Shown here piece after piece: positions 1-8,428 of a stretch of DNA of 64,000 nt. The stretch's first letter is position 1, and each line of letters begins with the position of its first letter. The notes beneath the pieces are model-generated. The model ran no database searches. It saw only the letters and a list, made by a program, of their open reading frames with translations, and was not told the DNA's origin. A program made the translations under genes and the position numbers. Source of the DNA: Porcincola intestinalis (GTDB lineage Bacteria > Bacillota > Clostridia > Lachnospirales > Lachnospiraceae); NCBI RefSeq assembly GCF_009696445.1, contig NZ_VULZ01000012.1:1-64000 (forward strand), given 5' to 3'.

Positions 1-48
1 CTCATGACCCCTGTTGAATACCATGAGAACTATTATGTAGCGGCATAA
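1..48 (+). pseudogene. C-terminal end of a probable IS3-family transposase (cut by window start)
   Basis: The window opens inside a reading frame that ends at a TAA at 46-48. The last residues read L-M-T-P-V-E-Y-H, which resembles the conserved (L/S)-(S/T)-P-x-E-Y-R ending of IS3-family transposases (rve integrase domain). Only 15 residues are visible, so intactness of the transposase cannot be judged. A hairpin and an IS-like terminal sequence follow. The family call rests on this short tail plus the downstream end sequence. Confidence 0.4.
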
Positions 49-53
49 GAATA

Positions 54-90
54 CCGCCAGTCGATCATTCGACTGGCGGCACAAAACTTT
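54..90 (+). terminator. Hairpin terminator after the transposase tail
   Basis: A perfect 10-bp stem (CCGCCAGTCG / CGACTGGCGG, loop ATCATT) at 54-79 is followed by a short T-run (ACTTTTT). It sits 5 nt after the stop codon. Confidence 0.65.
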
Positions 91-91
91 T

Positions 92-123
92 TAATTATTC
101 ACTGTCCTCTTGACGGGTAGCAC
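92..123 (+). mobile_element. Candidate right terminal end of an IS3-family element
   Basis: Just after the hairpin, TTATTCACTGTCCTCTTGAC followed by GGGTAGCACA resembles the right ends of IS3-group elements, whose outermost bases are normally CA. The left end lies outside the window, so terminal inverted repeats and a target duplication cannot be checked. Confidence 0.35.
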
Positions 124-154
124 AGCAGGAGCAGTCCACCCCGGTCTTTTTTAT

Positions 155-201
155 GAAGACGGCCGCTCATCATCGAGTGAGGAGCGCGAGATGACGGCGG
201 A
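155..201. repeat. Dispersed 47-bp repeat, copy A
   Basis: This stretch matches 59679-59725 at 39 of 47 positions, including a 15-base identical core, GGCCGCTCATCATCG. Both copies follow a transcription end (IS remnant here, the cdsA terminator there). No function is recognised. Confidence 0.5.
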
Positions 202-299
202 GCCGCAGAATTGAGCCTGGATGCTGGAATCGGAAGTGCGGCGGGAACCGTAATGCAGGTTTTCATTCCCTTTTATTACAAAATATACTTGCATTCTTG

Positions 300-377
300 A
301 AATATTTATGTTAAAACTTTTAACAAGTTGTTACATCTTCACAGGATTGACACAAGTTGCTTTTATAGTGGTAACAA
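300..377 (+). promoter_or_regulatory. Promoter region with overlapping palindromes upstream of the NlpC/P60 gene
   Basis: Two perfect overlapping palindromes, GTTAAAACTTTTAAC (310-324) and TAACAAGTTGTTA (321-333), lie just upstream of a consensus -35 box TTGACA (347-352). The -10 is less clear: TATAGT (364-369) is too close, and TAACAA (372-377) leaves a 19-bp spacer. The palindromes could be operator sites. The region 49-300 further upstream holds the IS end and repeat copy A and no gene that I can support. Confidence 0.4.
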
Positions 378-379
378 TC

Positions 380-500
380 TGGTGAAGGGCTTCCGATCTG
401 GGGCAGCCGGTAAGGCATTGAAGCCGCAAGGCTTCCGGAATCCTTCATCCACCATATAGTTGAGTACGTGACACCGACCGGGGGATGGATGAACCATCAC
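380..500 (+). ncRNA. Structured 5' leader of the NlpC/P60 gene, possible c-di-AMP-type riboswitch
   Basis: The leader contains a 6-bp GNRA hairpin (GAAGCC-GCAA-GGCTTC, 420-435) and a longer-range 8-bp stem pairing TTCATCCA with TGGATGAA (about 443-494). A G-rich segment precedes the hairpin and an AATCC follows it, loosely like the ydaO/yuaA (c-di-AMP) class, which in Gram-positive bacteria often controls NlpC/P60 hydrolases. The conserved 3' part of that class is not evident, so the assignment is tentative. Confidence 0.3.
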
Positions 501-522
501 AGTGCCAGGAGGTAAGAGAAAC

Positions 523-1857
523 ATGAGAAAAGGATTGGCAAGAGCTACAGCATTCTGCCTGACGGCAGGGCTTCTGTTTGCGAACAGCGCAGCTGTCTAT
601 GCCGAGGATACCGCACCGGAGACTGAGGCAGCATCTGATGTGGCCGGGTCGCTGGCATTTGCAGAGTGCGACGAAGCGTACTATGTGAATGTCCGCACAC
701 AGCCGAGCACGGATTCCGGCGAGGTGATCGGAATCCTGAAGAACCATGATTCCGCGATCATCGAGAGTGTCGAGGACGACGGCTGGTACAAGATCAAGTC
801 CGGCGATGTGGAAGGATATGTGGCAGCATGGCTGATCAAGACCGGAGACGAGGCAGCAGCGATTGCGCCGACAGTCGCTTACAACTATGCAGTCAACAAC
901 GCGGTTTCCCTGAATGTCCGCGCTCAGGCGGATGAGGGGTCGGAGGTCATCACTGCCCTGGATGAGGGGTCAGAGGCCGAGATTGTCGCTGACGAGGGGA
1001 ACTGGTTCAAGGTTGCCCTGGATTCCGACACCTACGGATATGTCTCCAAGGATTATGTCGAGGAGAAGACGGCTTATCCGACGGCGAAGACGATCGATCA
1101 GATGATGAGCGATACAGAAGCTGAGAAGCAGGCTGAGCAGGTGGCAGACGCAGCAGGTTCTTCTGATGCTTCCGCAGATCAGGGCGGCGAGACGGCAGCT
1201 CCGGCAGATGCTTCCCAGACGCAGGAGACCGCAGCACAGACAGACGCTTCTCAGACGCAGGAGACCGCAGCGCAGACCGAGGCTCCGCAGACGCAGGAGA
1301 CCGCAGCGCAGACCGAGGCTCCGCAGACGCAGGAGACCGCAGCACAGACAGACGCTTCCCAGACGCAGGAGACGGCAGCGCAGACCGAGGCTCCGCAGAC
1401 GCAGGAGACGGCAGCACAGACCGAGGCTCCGCAGACGCAGGAGACCGTAGCACAGACGGAAGCACCTCAGACCGAGGCAGCAGCTCCGGCCGCTTCTGCG
1501 ACGGGATCTGCCGTTGTGGCATATGCATCCCAGTTTGTCGGCAATCCGTATGTATGGGGCGGGACAAGCCTGACGAGCGGCGCTGACTGCTCCGGATTCA
1601 CGATGTCAGTCTTTGCAAACTTCGGCGTTTCTCTTCCGCATTACGCTGCATCCCAGCTGTCCTGCGGCACGCAGGTTTCAATCGACAGCCTGGCGCCTGG
1701 CGACCTGGTGTTCTTCAGCAGCACGGGCGGCGAGATTGACCATGTTGCAATCTATGTCGGCGGCGGCTCCATTGTCCATGCGGCGAACAGCAAGTCCGGC
1801 ATCTGCTACAGCAGCCTGAACTGGATGACACCGGTTGCAGCCTGCAGAGTTGTCTGA
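523..1857 (+). CDS. Secreted SH3-domain NlpC/P60 cell-wall endopeptidase
   Basis: A 444-residue secreted peptidoglycan hydrolase. An N-terminal signal peptide (about 1-27) is followed by two bacterial SH3 domains (about 45-110 and 125-190), a repeat linker and a C-terminal NlpC/P60 domain (about 335-444). The catalytic set is visible: Cys356 in D-C-S-G-F, His407 in D-H-V-A-I-Y and His419 in H-A-A-N. The family cleaves stem-peptide bonds such as D-Glu-gamma-meso-DAP. I chose ATG 523 because GGAGG ends 9 nt upstream; an in-frame GTG at 502 has no site. The gene is followed by its own terminator and appears monocistronic. SH3 domains probably target the wall; the substrate bond is inferred. Confidence 0.9.
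   Translation: MRKGLARATAFCLTAGLLFANSAAVYAEDTAPETEAASDVAGSLAFAECDEAYYVNVRTQPSTDSGEVIGILKNHDSAIIESVEDDGWYKIKSGDVEGYVAAWLIKTGDEAAAIAPTVAYNYAVNNAVSLNVRAQADEGSEVITALDEGSEAEIVADEGNWFKVALDSDTYGYVSKDYVEEKTAYPTAKTIDQMMSDTEAEKQAEQVADAAGSSDASADQGGETAAPADASQTQETAAQTDASQTQETAAQTEAPQTQETAAQTEAPQTQETAAQTDASQTQETAAQTEAPQTQETAAQTEAPQTQETVAQTEAPQTEAAAPAASATGSAVVAYASQFVGNPYVWGGTSLTSGADCSGFTMSVFANFGVSLPHYAASQLSCGTQVSIDSLAPGDLVFFSSTGGEIDHVAIYVGGGSIVHAANSKSGICYSSLNWMTPVAACRVV
1212..1480 (+). repeat. 36-bp in-frame tandem repeat array (Q-T-Q-E-T-A-A-Q-T linker)
   Basis: Seven complete 12-residue units of the form (S/P)-Q-T-Q-E-T-A-A-Q-T-(D/E)-A plus a partial eighth form the linker between the SH3 and catalytic domains. 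The units are nearly identical at the DNA level, with the D-A-S and E-A-P variants interspersed. Such an array can change copy number without breaking the frame, altering the spacing of the two domains. Confidence 0.85.
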
Positions 1858-1896
1858 TTCGAAAGCTGAATCATTTACACAGTTTTGAAATGAGAA

Positions 1897-1937
1897 GATC
1901 CTCCATCCCGGCATTTCGTCAGGGTGGAGGATCTTTT
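1897..1937 (+). terminator. Intrinsic terminator after the NlpC/P60 gene
   Basis: A stem of GATCCTCCATCCC with GGGTGGAGGATC (one bulge) and a 10-12 base loop is followed by TTTTT. Confidence 0.85.
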
Positions 1938-2074
1938 TATGTTTTCGAAATTCTCCATATGTACAGGATGGGATCATACCAAACATGAATTGGGCTCCTG
2001 CTCATGCATATGGTTGAAAAAGCTGCCCTTCAACTTTATAATAATGGCTAAATACACCGAAGGATGATGTGCCT

Positions 2075-2989
2075 ATGACAGATGAAGAGAAGAAGCTGGA
2101 GCGACAGCAGGAGAAAGAGGAGCAGCGGGAAAAGCGAAGGCAGGAGCGGCAGAAGATCGCTTCCCTGCACGGGAAGAAGAGGCTCCAGTATCTCTGGGAT
2201 TATTACAAGGTGTGGCTGGTATTTCTGGCAATCGCGATTGTCGCGGTCAACATCGCGGTGACGATCGTGAGGGGACTGATGACGAAGACGCTTCTTCAGG
2301 TCAGTGCCCTGTCGGCGGACTACAATGCGACCGGCGATCAGATGCAGGAGGACTTCTCCTCCTATATCGGGGGTTTAAAGAAACATGAGGAGCTTTCCTT
2401 CGATCTCTCCATTGATCTGCATCCGGGTGAAGTGACGCAGGCGGAGCAGGTGGCGGACGTCAAACTTCAGGTTCAGGTTTCCTCCGGGACACTGGATGTT
2501 GTGCTTGTCCCGGACTATGCCTTCTCCTACATCCAGCAGCGGGGGATGCTGATGAACCTGGATGATGTCCTGAGCCCAGAGGAGATTGAGACATACGGAA
2601 AGGCGGGGGACCTGGCCTACGCTTCCGCGCCAGATCTTCAGGCGCTGTCTGAGCAGGATGCATCGGAAGCAGGAACGCTGGACCCGGAGGGCGAGAGCAC
2701 GGTCCGCGCGGTCACTGCGCTGAGCAGTCTGCAGAACCAGACGGAACCCGGGACAGAAGCCGCCGAAGCAGAAGCTAAAACAGTGACCGAAACAGCAGCT
2801 GAGATCCACTCTTCACCGTTTGAGGGCGAACAGATCTATGGCGTCCGGGTCGACGATTCGGGTATCTTGTCTGATTATGCCTGGTATCCGACCGACCAGA
2901 AGGTATACTTTGGCATTGTGAGCAACACACGCCATGAAGACATGGCGCTCACCTATCTTCATTATCTTAAAGGAGCGGGCAACAAATGA
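2075..2989 (+). CDS. Membrane-anchored protein of unknown function with charged N-terminal segment
   Basis: A 304-residue protein I do not recognise as a named family. The first 35 or so residues are strongly charged (K/E/R/Q-rich, likely helical). A single membrane segment (about 48-72) is preceded by Y-L-W-D-Y-Y-K-V-W, a pattern common before such helices in Clostridia. The remaining 230 residues are probably extracytoplasmic, with an acidic Thr/Ala/Glu-rich stretch (about 215-245). The start is ambiguous: ATG 2075 lies 10 nt after AGGA, while GTG 2069 lies 4 nt after it. Its stop overlaps the next start by four bases (ATGA), so the two genes are translationally coupled. Confidence 0.75.
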   Translation: MTDEEKKLERQQEKEEQREKRRQERQKIASLHGKKRLQYLWDYYKVWLVFLAIAIVAVNIAVTIVRGLMTKTLLQVSALSADYNATGDQMQEDFSSYIGGLKKHEELSFDLSIDLHPGEVTQAEQVADVKLQVQVSSGTLDVVLVPDYAFSYIQQRGMLMNLDDVLSPEEIETYGKAGDLAYASAPDLQALSEQDASEAGTLDPEGESTVRAVTALSSLQNQTEPGTEAAEAEAKTVTETAAEIHSSPFEGEQIYGVRVDDSGILSDYAWYPTDQKVYFGIVSNTRHEDMALTYLHYLKGAGNK

Positions 2990-3495
2990 ACGATTTATAC
3001 AAGGAAATCATGGTGAAACCAAGACCTTCTCAGACCAATGCGCTGAAGAAGGGGCTTTTGATCGCGGCGGCGGTGCTGGTGTTTGCGGCAGGTATGCTGT
3101 TTGTTCAGCCACTGGTCATGCTGGGCGGGATCGTCCTGCTGTTTCTGGAGATCTGGCTGATCTTCCCGCGGTTCAGCGTGGAGTATGAGTACCTCTACGT
3201 GAACGGGGACATCGATATCGACGAGATCTACAGCAAGAGCACCCGGAAGAGAAAGGGCTCTTATGACAACAGTTCGCTCGTCGTCATGGCACCGACCGGA
3301 AGCGCACATCTGGACGGGTATCAGAACCGTCAGGGCATCAAGGTGCTCGATTATTCGAGCCGGGAGCCGAATGTGAAGACCTGGACGCTTGTCTACGGGG
3401 ATGGCTCTGATCAGAAGATGCTGATTCTGGAGCTTCCGGATGAGGTCGTACAGGACATGCGCCGGTATTCACCCCAGAAGGTCTATCTGCAGTAA
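2986..3495 (+). CDS. Small membrane protein, DUF6106-like
   Basis: A 169-residue protein with two adjacent membrane helices (about 23-42 and 46-64) and a C-terminal soluble domain of about 100 residues rich in beta-type patterns. It resembles proteins annotated as DUF6106 in Lachnospiraceae; that label is from memory. The function is unknown. The ATG overlaps the stop of the preceding gene (ATGA), so the two products are probably made together and may interact at the membrane. No transporter or enzymatic motif is visible. Confidence 0.75.
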   Translation: MNDLYKEIMVKPRPSQTNALKKGLLIAAAVLVFAAGMLFVQPLVMLGGIVLLFLEIWLIFPRFSVEYEYLYVNGDIDIDEIYSKSTRKRKGSYDNSSLVVMAPTGSAHLDGYQNRQGIKVLDYSSREPNVKTWTLVYGDGSDQKMLILELPDEVVQDMRRYSPQKVYLQ

Positions 3496-3570
3496 TCCAT
3501 CTAAGGCGTGTTTCGTGCATCTGCTGTTGTTTTGTACCGTGCAGAGAACTATTTCGTGGAAGACTCTCCC

Positions 3571-3599
3571 TTGCGGGAGATTTCCTGGTCTGCTATAAT
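3571..3599 (+). promoter_or_regulatory. Promoter of guaB
   Basis: TTGCGG (3571-3576), a 17-bp spacer and TATAAT (3594-3599). The -35 is part of a small hairpin, CTCCC-TTGC-GGGAG. The predicted start lies about 65 nt upstream of the guaB TTG codon. Confidence 0.7.
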
Positions 3600-3605
3600 T
3601 TTTGA

Positions 3606-5138
<1,533 letters not shown>

Positions 5139-5159
5139 GCTCGGTTACGGACAGGACGG

Positions 5160-6107
5160 ATGAAACGAGACGACTGGTACCAGACGGACGGCGATGATGA
5201 ATATCGCTATGAGGATGAACAACCGAATAACAGGCGAAGAAGGAAGCGAAAGATTGGAAGATTGATCTTCTGGATTGTTTTCTTTGAGATTGTAGCGCTC
5301 ATCGGAGGGCTGCTCTATATTCTTCTGCCGAAGGAGGATCCGCAGGTGGAGGAGCTTCTGGCGAAAAAGCCAAAGATCCCCTACCAGACGGAAGCGTCCC
5401 TTGCCGCCAGGCTGGGACCGGCCGTCCCGAAACCGAGCATCGACGTGCAGCTTCTGGACATCAACGACTGGTCAAGGCCGGGGATCCCGACGGATGGAAT
5501 CAAGAAGATTGTCGTCCACTATCTGGGCAATCCGAAGACGACGGCGCAGGAGAATCATGATTACTTCGAGAGCCTCAAGGATCTTCAGGATACCTACATG
5601 AGCGCGAACTACGTCATCGGTCTCAAGGGCGAGATCATCCAGTGCGTTCCAGACGGGGAAGTTGCCTGGGCGTCCAACAAGGCGAACTATTACTCGATTT
5701 CGATCGAGAACTGCCATGAGGATACGACCGGCAGGTTCAATGATTCCACCTACTGGTCGGATGTTCATCTGGTCGCATACCTGACCGAAAAGTACGGACT
5801 TGGACGGGACGATATCATCCGTCATTATGATGTGACGGGGAAGGATTGTCCGAAGTGGTTCGTGGAGCATCCGGACGACTGGGAAAAGTTCAAAGATGAC
5901 GTCATGACGTATCGGCAGGAGTGCGATGATGCCAGGAATGAAAAAATCTCCGAGCTCTCCAAACAGACGGAGAAGGATGTTCTGAAGGAATATCTTGACT
6001 CGATCGGAACGGAGACGGAGGTTGAGGCGGAAACCTCGGACAGCGACCTGTGGGATGCGCTGAAGAAGAAAGCGGAGGCGTTCCAGTCTTCTGCAGACGA
6101 GGGCTGA
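5160..6107 (+). CDS. Membrane-anchored N-acetylmuramoyl-L-alanine amidase (PGRP/Amidase_2 fold)
   Basis: A 315-residue type II membrane protein with a basic cytoplasmic tail (residues 1-38), one membrane helix (about 39-60) and an extracytoplasmic amidase_2 domain (about 100-260). The zinc ligands of the family are visible: His120 in V-V-H-Y, His222 in R-H-Y-D-V and Cys230 in D-C-P. Members cleave the bond between MurNAc and L-Ala in peptidoglycan. A charged C-terminal helix (about 265-315) is unlike the usual wall-binding modules. The ribosome site is weak (AGGA 3 nt from ATG), and the gene may depend on readthrough from guaB 21 nt upstream. Anchoring suggests remodelling at the membrane face of the wall. 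Confidence 0.85.
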   Translation: MKRDDWYQTDGDDEYRYEDEQPNNRRRRKRKIGRLIFWIVFFEIVALIGGLLYILLPKEDPQVEELLAKKPKIPYQTEASLAARLGPAVPKPSIDVQLLDINDWSRPGIPTDGIKKIVVHYLGNPKTTAQENHDYFESLKDLQDTYMSANYVIGLKGEIIQCVPDGEVAWASNKANYYSISIENCHEDTTGRFNDSTYWSDVHLVAYLTEKYGLGRDDIIRHYDVTGKDCPKWFVEHPDDWEKFKDDVMTYRQECDDARNEKISELSKQTEKDVLKEYLDSIGTETEVEAETSDSDLWDALKKKAEAFQSSADEG

Positions 6108-6117
6108 GCAAGAAAAC

Positions 6118-6156
6118 CAGCCGCAGTAGTGTGTATAATGCACACTGCTGCGGCTG
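6118..6156. terminator. Long hairpin after the amidase gene
   Basis: A 16-bp stem (CAGCCGCAGTAGTGTG with CACACTGCTGCGGCTG, one wobble pair) with a 7-nt loop. No T-run follows on the plus strand, although the upstream A-run would provide one on the minus strand. It may act as a bidirectional barrier or a 3' stabiliser. Confidence 0.5.
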
Positions 6157-6290
6157 ACGCAGACAGTTAGTGAACCCCAGAGATCAGCGGGATCAGATCA
6201 TATAAGCGCGAAGCCGATCGGATAGAAGCATAAAAGACCGGGGCGGATCGAAGCGATCCGGAAGAACCCGGGAAGGCGGGAAAGGGATCT

Positions 6291-7862
6291 ATGACTGAGA
6301 GCAGTCTGAAACAACTGTATGAGCATATCACCCGCGGAGATGAGGTTCGGCAGAGCCTGATCTCTGTGCGTCAGATGATCAGGGACGAGAGCCTCCGGCG
6401 GAAGTTTATGGTTCTGCTCGGAGGCGATTTTTCTGTCCTTATCGGTCTTCTCAAGGACCCGGATCCGAAGATCCGCCGAAATGCGGCACTGATCCTCGGT
6501 CAGACCGAGAATGAGGATGTCCTTGCTCCGGTTATGGAGGCCTGGCGCACGGAGAAGACGCTCTTTGTGCGGGAGGACTACCTGAAGGCGGTCGAGCATC
6601 TGGACTACAGACCGTATATGCCGCAGCTTAGAGCGCGGCTTATGGAGATTGAGGCAGGAGAGGGGCAGGCAGACAACCGCAATCAGAACAGTCCTGAACA
6701 CAGCCTCTGGGACAATGACAAGCACCTTGCGGGGGAAGCCAGCCAGATCCGCAGGATGATCGAGCGTGCGGGAGAGAAGAAACGCCACACATACGCAAAG
6801 ACCGACCCTGCCCCGGAGCTTCTTCTTGTCTGCAATCGCTGTCAGGTAACGGCGACGGCAGAGCAGATCAAGCAGGGCAGCGTGCGAATGCTGAAGGGTG
6901 GTGTCTTTGTCAGAGACGGGAGCCTGGAAGAGCTGATGCAGGTCAGAACCTGGTCGGAGATGCTGTTTCCGATTCCAGGGGCACGGCCAATCCCTGCGCA
7001 GGAGCGGGAGGCGGCTGAGTGCCTTCATGAGATGAAGGTCTACGGCTATCTGAAGTATCTTCATGGAGGAGAAGAGGGTCCGTACCGGTATCGCGTGGAA
7101 CTGAAGGGAAAACGCGAGCTGATGGAGCGGAAGGGAAGCTTCATCCGAGGGGTTGCCTCGAGGCTGGACATGCTGGAGAAGGGAAGAATCCAGAACAATG
7201 ACACCGACTATGAGGTCGAGCTGCGCCTGATCGAGCGTTCAGATGGGACGCTTGCTCCGATGCTGAAGCTTTTCACACTGAAGGACAGGCGGTTTGCCTA
7301 CCGGAAGGTTTCCACAGCTCAGAGTATGGCGCCGGTCAATGCCGCCCTTGTCCTGAGACTCGCACAGTCGTATCTGAGAGAGGGCGCACAGGTCCTCGAT
7401 CCGTTTTGCGGAACCGGGACTCTGCTGATCGAGCGGGAGCTGATTCTGCCATCCGGAACCTGCTACGGAATCGATACCTTCGGAGAGGCCATCGAGAAGG
7501 CACGCGTCAACACCGGAACGATCGGACACATCAACTATATCAACCGCAATTTCTTCGATTTTACACATGCGTATACATTTGATGAGCTGATCACAGAGCT
7601 TCCCCAGGAGGGAAGCAGGGTCGAAGAGGATGCGGGCGGCGCGTCCTTTGAGGAGCGCTTTCTGCGCAAGGCAGCGGAGCTTCTTGCGGAGGATGCCATT
7701 GTGGTTGTCGTAACCAGAAGCTCGAAGGCGCTGGAGGAGGCCGCCAGAGAAGTGTGTCAGGAGGGGCAAGACTACAGACTTCTTCAAAAATACCTGATGA
7801 ATGAGCGCCTCGGTACGACGGAGTTAATCTTTCGGTACCGTAGAACCTGTCAGAAGGGCTGA
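6291..7862 (+). CDS. HEAT-repeat protein fused to an RlmL/Trm11-like methyltransferase domain
   Basis: A 523-residue cytoplasmic protein. The N-terminal 110 residues form HEAT/armadillo-like helical repeats (L-K-D-P-D-P-K-I-R-R-N-A-A-L-I-L-G). A central region carries a C-N-R-C pair. The C-terminal half (about 340-470) is a Rossmann methyltransferase: V-L-D-P-F-C-G-T-G-T-L-L-I-E is the SAM-binding motif of the UPF0020/Trm11 group. The N-P-P-Y catalytic motif expected later is not visible; the aligned place reads I-T-E-L-P-Q, so the methylation activity or target is uncertain. ATG 6291 has AAAGGGA upstream. No partner gene indicates the substrate; tRNA or rRNA is a family-based guess. Confidence 0.75.
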   Translation: MTESSLKQLYEHITRGDEVRQSLISVRQMIRDESLRRKFMVLLGGDFSVLIGLLKDPDPKIRRNAALILGQTENEDVLAPVMEAWRTEKTLFVREDYLKAVEHLDYRPYMPQLRARLMEIEAGEGQADNRNQNSPEHSLWDNDKHLAGEASQIRRMIERAGEKKRHTYAKTDPAPELLLVCNRCQVTATAEQIKQGSVRMLKGGVFVRDGSLEELMQVRTWSEMLFPIPGARPIPAQEREAAECLHEMKVYGYLKYLHGGEEGPYRYRVELKGKRELMERKGSFIRGVASRLDMLEKGRIQNNDTDYEVELRLIERSDGTLAPMLKLFTLKDRRFAYRKVSTAQSMAPVNAALVLRLAQSYLREGAQVLDPFCGTGTLLIERELILPSGTCYGIDTFGEAIEKARVNTGTIGHINYINRNFFDFTHAYTFDELITELPQEGSRVEEDAGGASFEERFLRKAAELLAEDAIVVVVTRSSKALEEAAREVCQEGQDYRLLQKYLMNERLGTTELIFRYRRTCQKG

Positions 7863-7910
7863 TGACCGTAAATAGTTCCAATATTTCCAAAAAGTCGAAC
7901 AATAATATGG

Positions 7911-7939
7911 TTGACAAGCAGGAGAAGAAGTAGTATCAT
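7911..7939 (+). promoter_or_regulatory. Promoter of the tRNA-Gly gene
   Basis: Consensus TTGACA (7911-7916), 17-bp spacer and TATCAT (7934-7939), about 50 nt before the tRNA. Confidence 0.75.
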
Positions 7940-7994
7940 TCATTTTGTCGTCAAGAGCGAGGGAAAAACAAAGAGCTCAAGGATGACAAGATGT

Positions 7995-8066
7995 GCGCGA
8001 ATGGCTCAGAGGTGGAGCGTCGCCTTGCCAAGGCGAAGGTCGCGGGTTCGAATCCCGTTTCGCGCT
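7995..8066 (+). tRNA. tRNA-Gly (anticodon GCC)
   Basis: A 72-nt cloverleaf: acceptor GCGCGAA pairs with TTCGCGC, D stem GCTC/GAGC, anticodon stem TCGCC/GGCGA with loop TTGCCAA (anticodon GCC), and T arm GCGGG-TTCGAAT-CCCGT. The discriminator is T and CCA is not encoded. It is a single tRNA with its own promoter and terminator. Confidence 0.95.
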
Positions 8067-8077
8067 GGTGAGAATTC

Positions 8078-8112
8078 CAGGTGTATGTGATTGTACATGC
8101 ACCTGTTTTTTT
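8078..8112 (+). terminator. Terminator of the tRNA gene
   Basis: CAGGTG and ATGT pair with ACAT and CACCTG in an imperfect hairpin, followed by seven T. Confidence 0.85.
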
Positions 8113-8155
8113 ATGTAGTGTTTGTTGTTTATAGATGTCGATGAGGCAATACATG

Positions 8156-8207
8156 AAAAGCTCTGAAATACTGTCGGCGTGTGCCGCCAGTATTTCAGAG
8201 CTTTTTT
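8156..8207. terminator. Bidirectional terminator between the tRNA and the pilus locus
   Basis: AAGCTCTGAAATACTG pairs perfectly with CAGTATTTCAGAGCTT, with a small GC hairpin (CGGC/GCCG) in the loop. A T-run follows on the right and an A-run precedes on the left, so it can work in both directions. It insulates the pilus locus. Confidence 0.85.
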
Positions 8208-8281
8208 ACATTAAGTGGAATTGGACGAACATTCTGCTTCAATAAAGAGGTGTAAAAGAGGCAATCTATTTGTTAAATATA

Positions 8282-8348
8282 TTAGCATTTTATAAGAATA
8301 ATTATGCTAACGAAAATTGTTTCGTTATTAGCAACAAAATTGTGCTAA
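8282..8348. promoter_or_regulatory. Nested palindromic sites upstream of the pilus promoter
   Basis: In an AT-rich island, TTAGCA (8282-8287) faces TGCTAA (8305-8310), AACGAAA (8309-8315) faces TTTCGTT (8320-8326), and a second TTAGCA (8328-8333) faces TGCTAA (8343-8348). This regular arrangement ends 22 bp before the -35 box and fits operators for a dimeric regulator. No regulator gene lies nearby. Confidence 0.5.
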
Positions 8349-8369
8349 AAAAAATATACAATCTGACAA

Positions 8370-8399
8370 TTGCGGAAGTAAAAGGGGGGGGGGTAGAAT
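8370..8399 (+). promoter_or_regulatory. Pilus operon promoter with a G10 tract in the spacer
   Basis: TTGCGG (8370-8375), an 18-bp spacer and TAGAAT (8394-8399). The last ten bases of the spacer are all G (8384-8393). The same -35 hexamer is used by the guaB promoter with a 17-bp spacer, so loss of one G would bring this promoter to optimal spacing. Confidence 0.6.
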
Positions 8400-8428
8400 A
8401 GAGTCGGCTTTTTTTAGCCTAGGAGAGG

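Noticed and set aside
1007-1567. Long open frames on both other strands across the NlpC/P60 repeat region
   Set aside because: They are shadows of the 36-bp repeat in GC-rich DNA, with Arg/Pro/Ser-rich translations and no ribosome sites.
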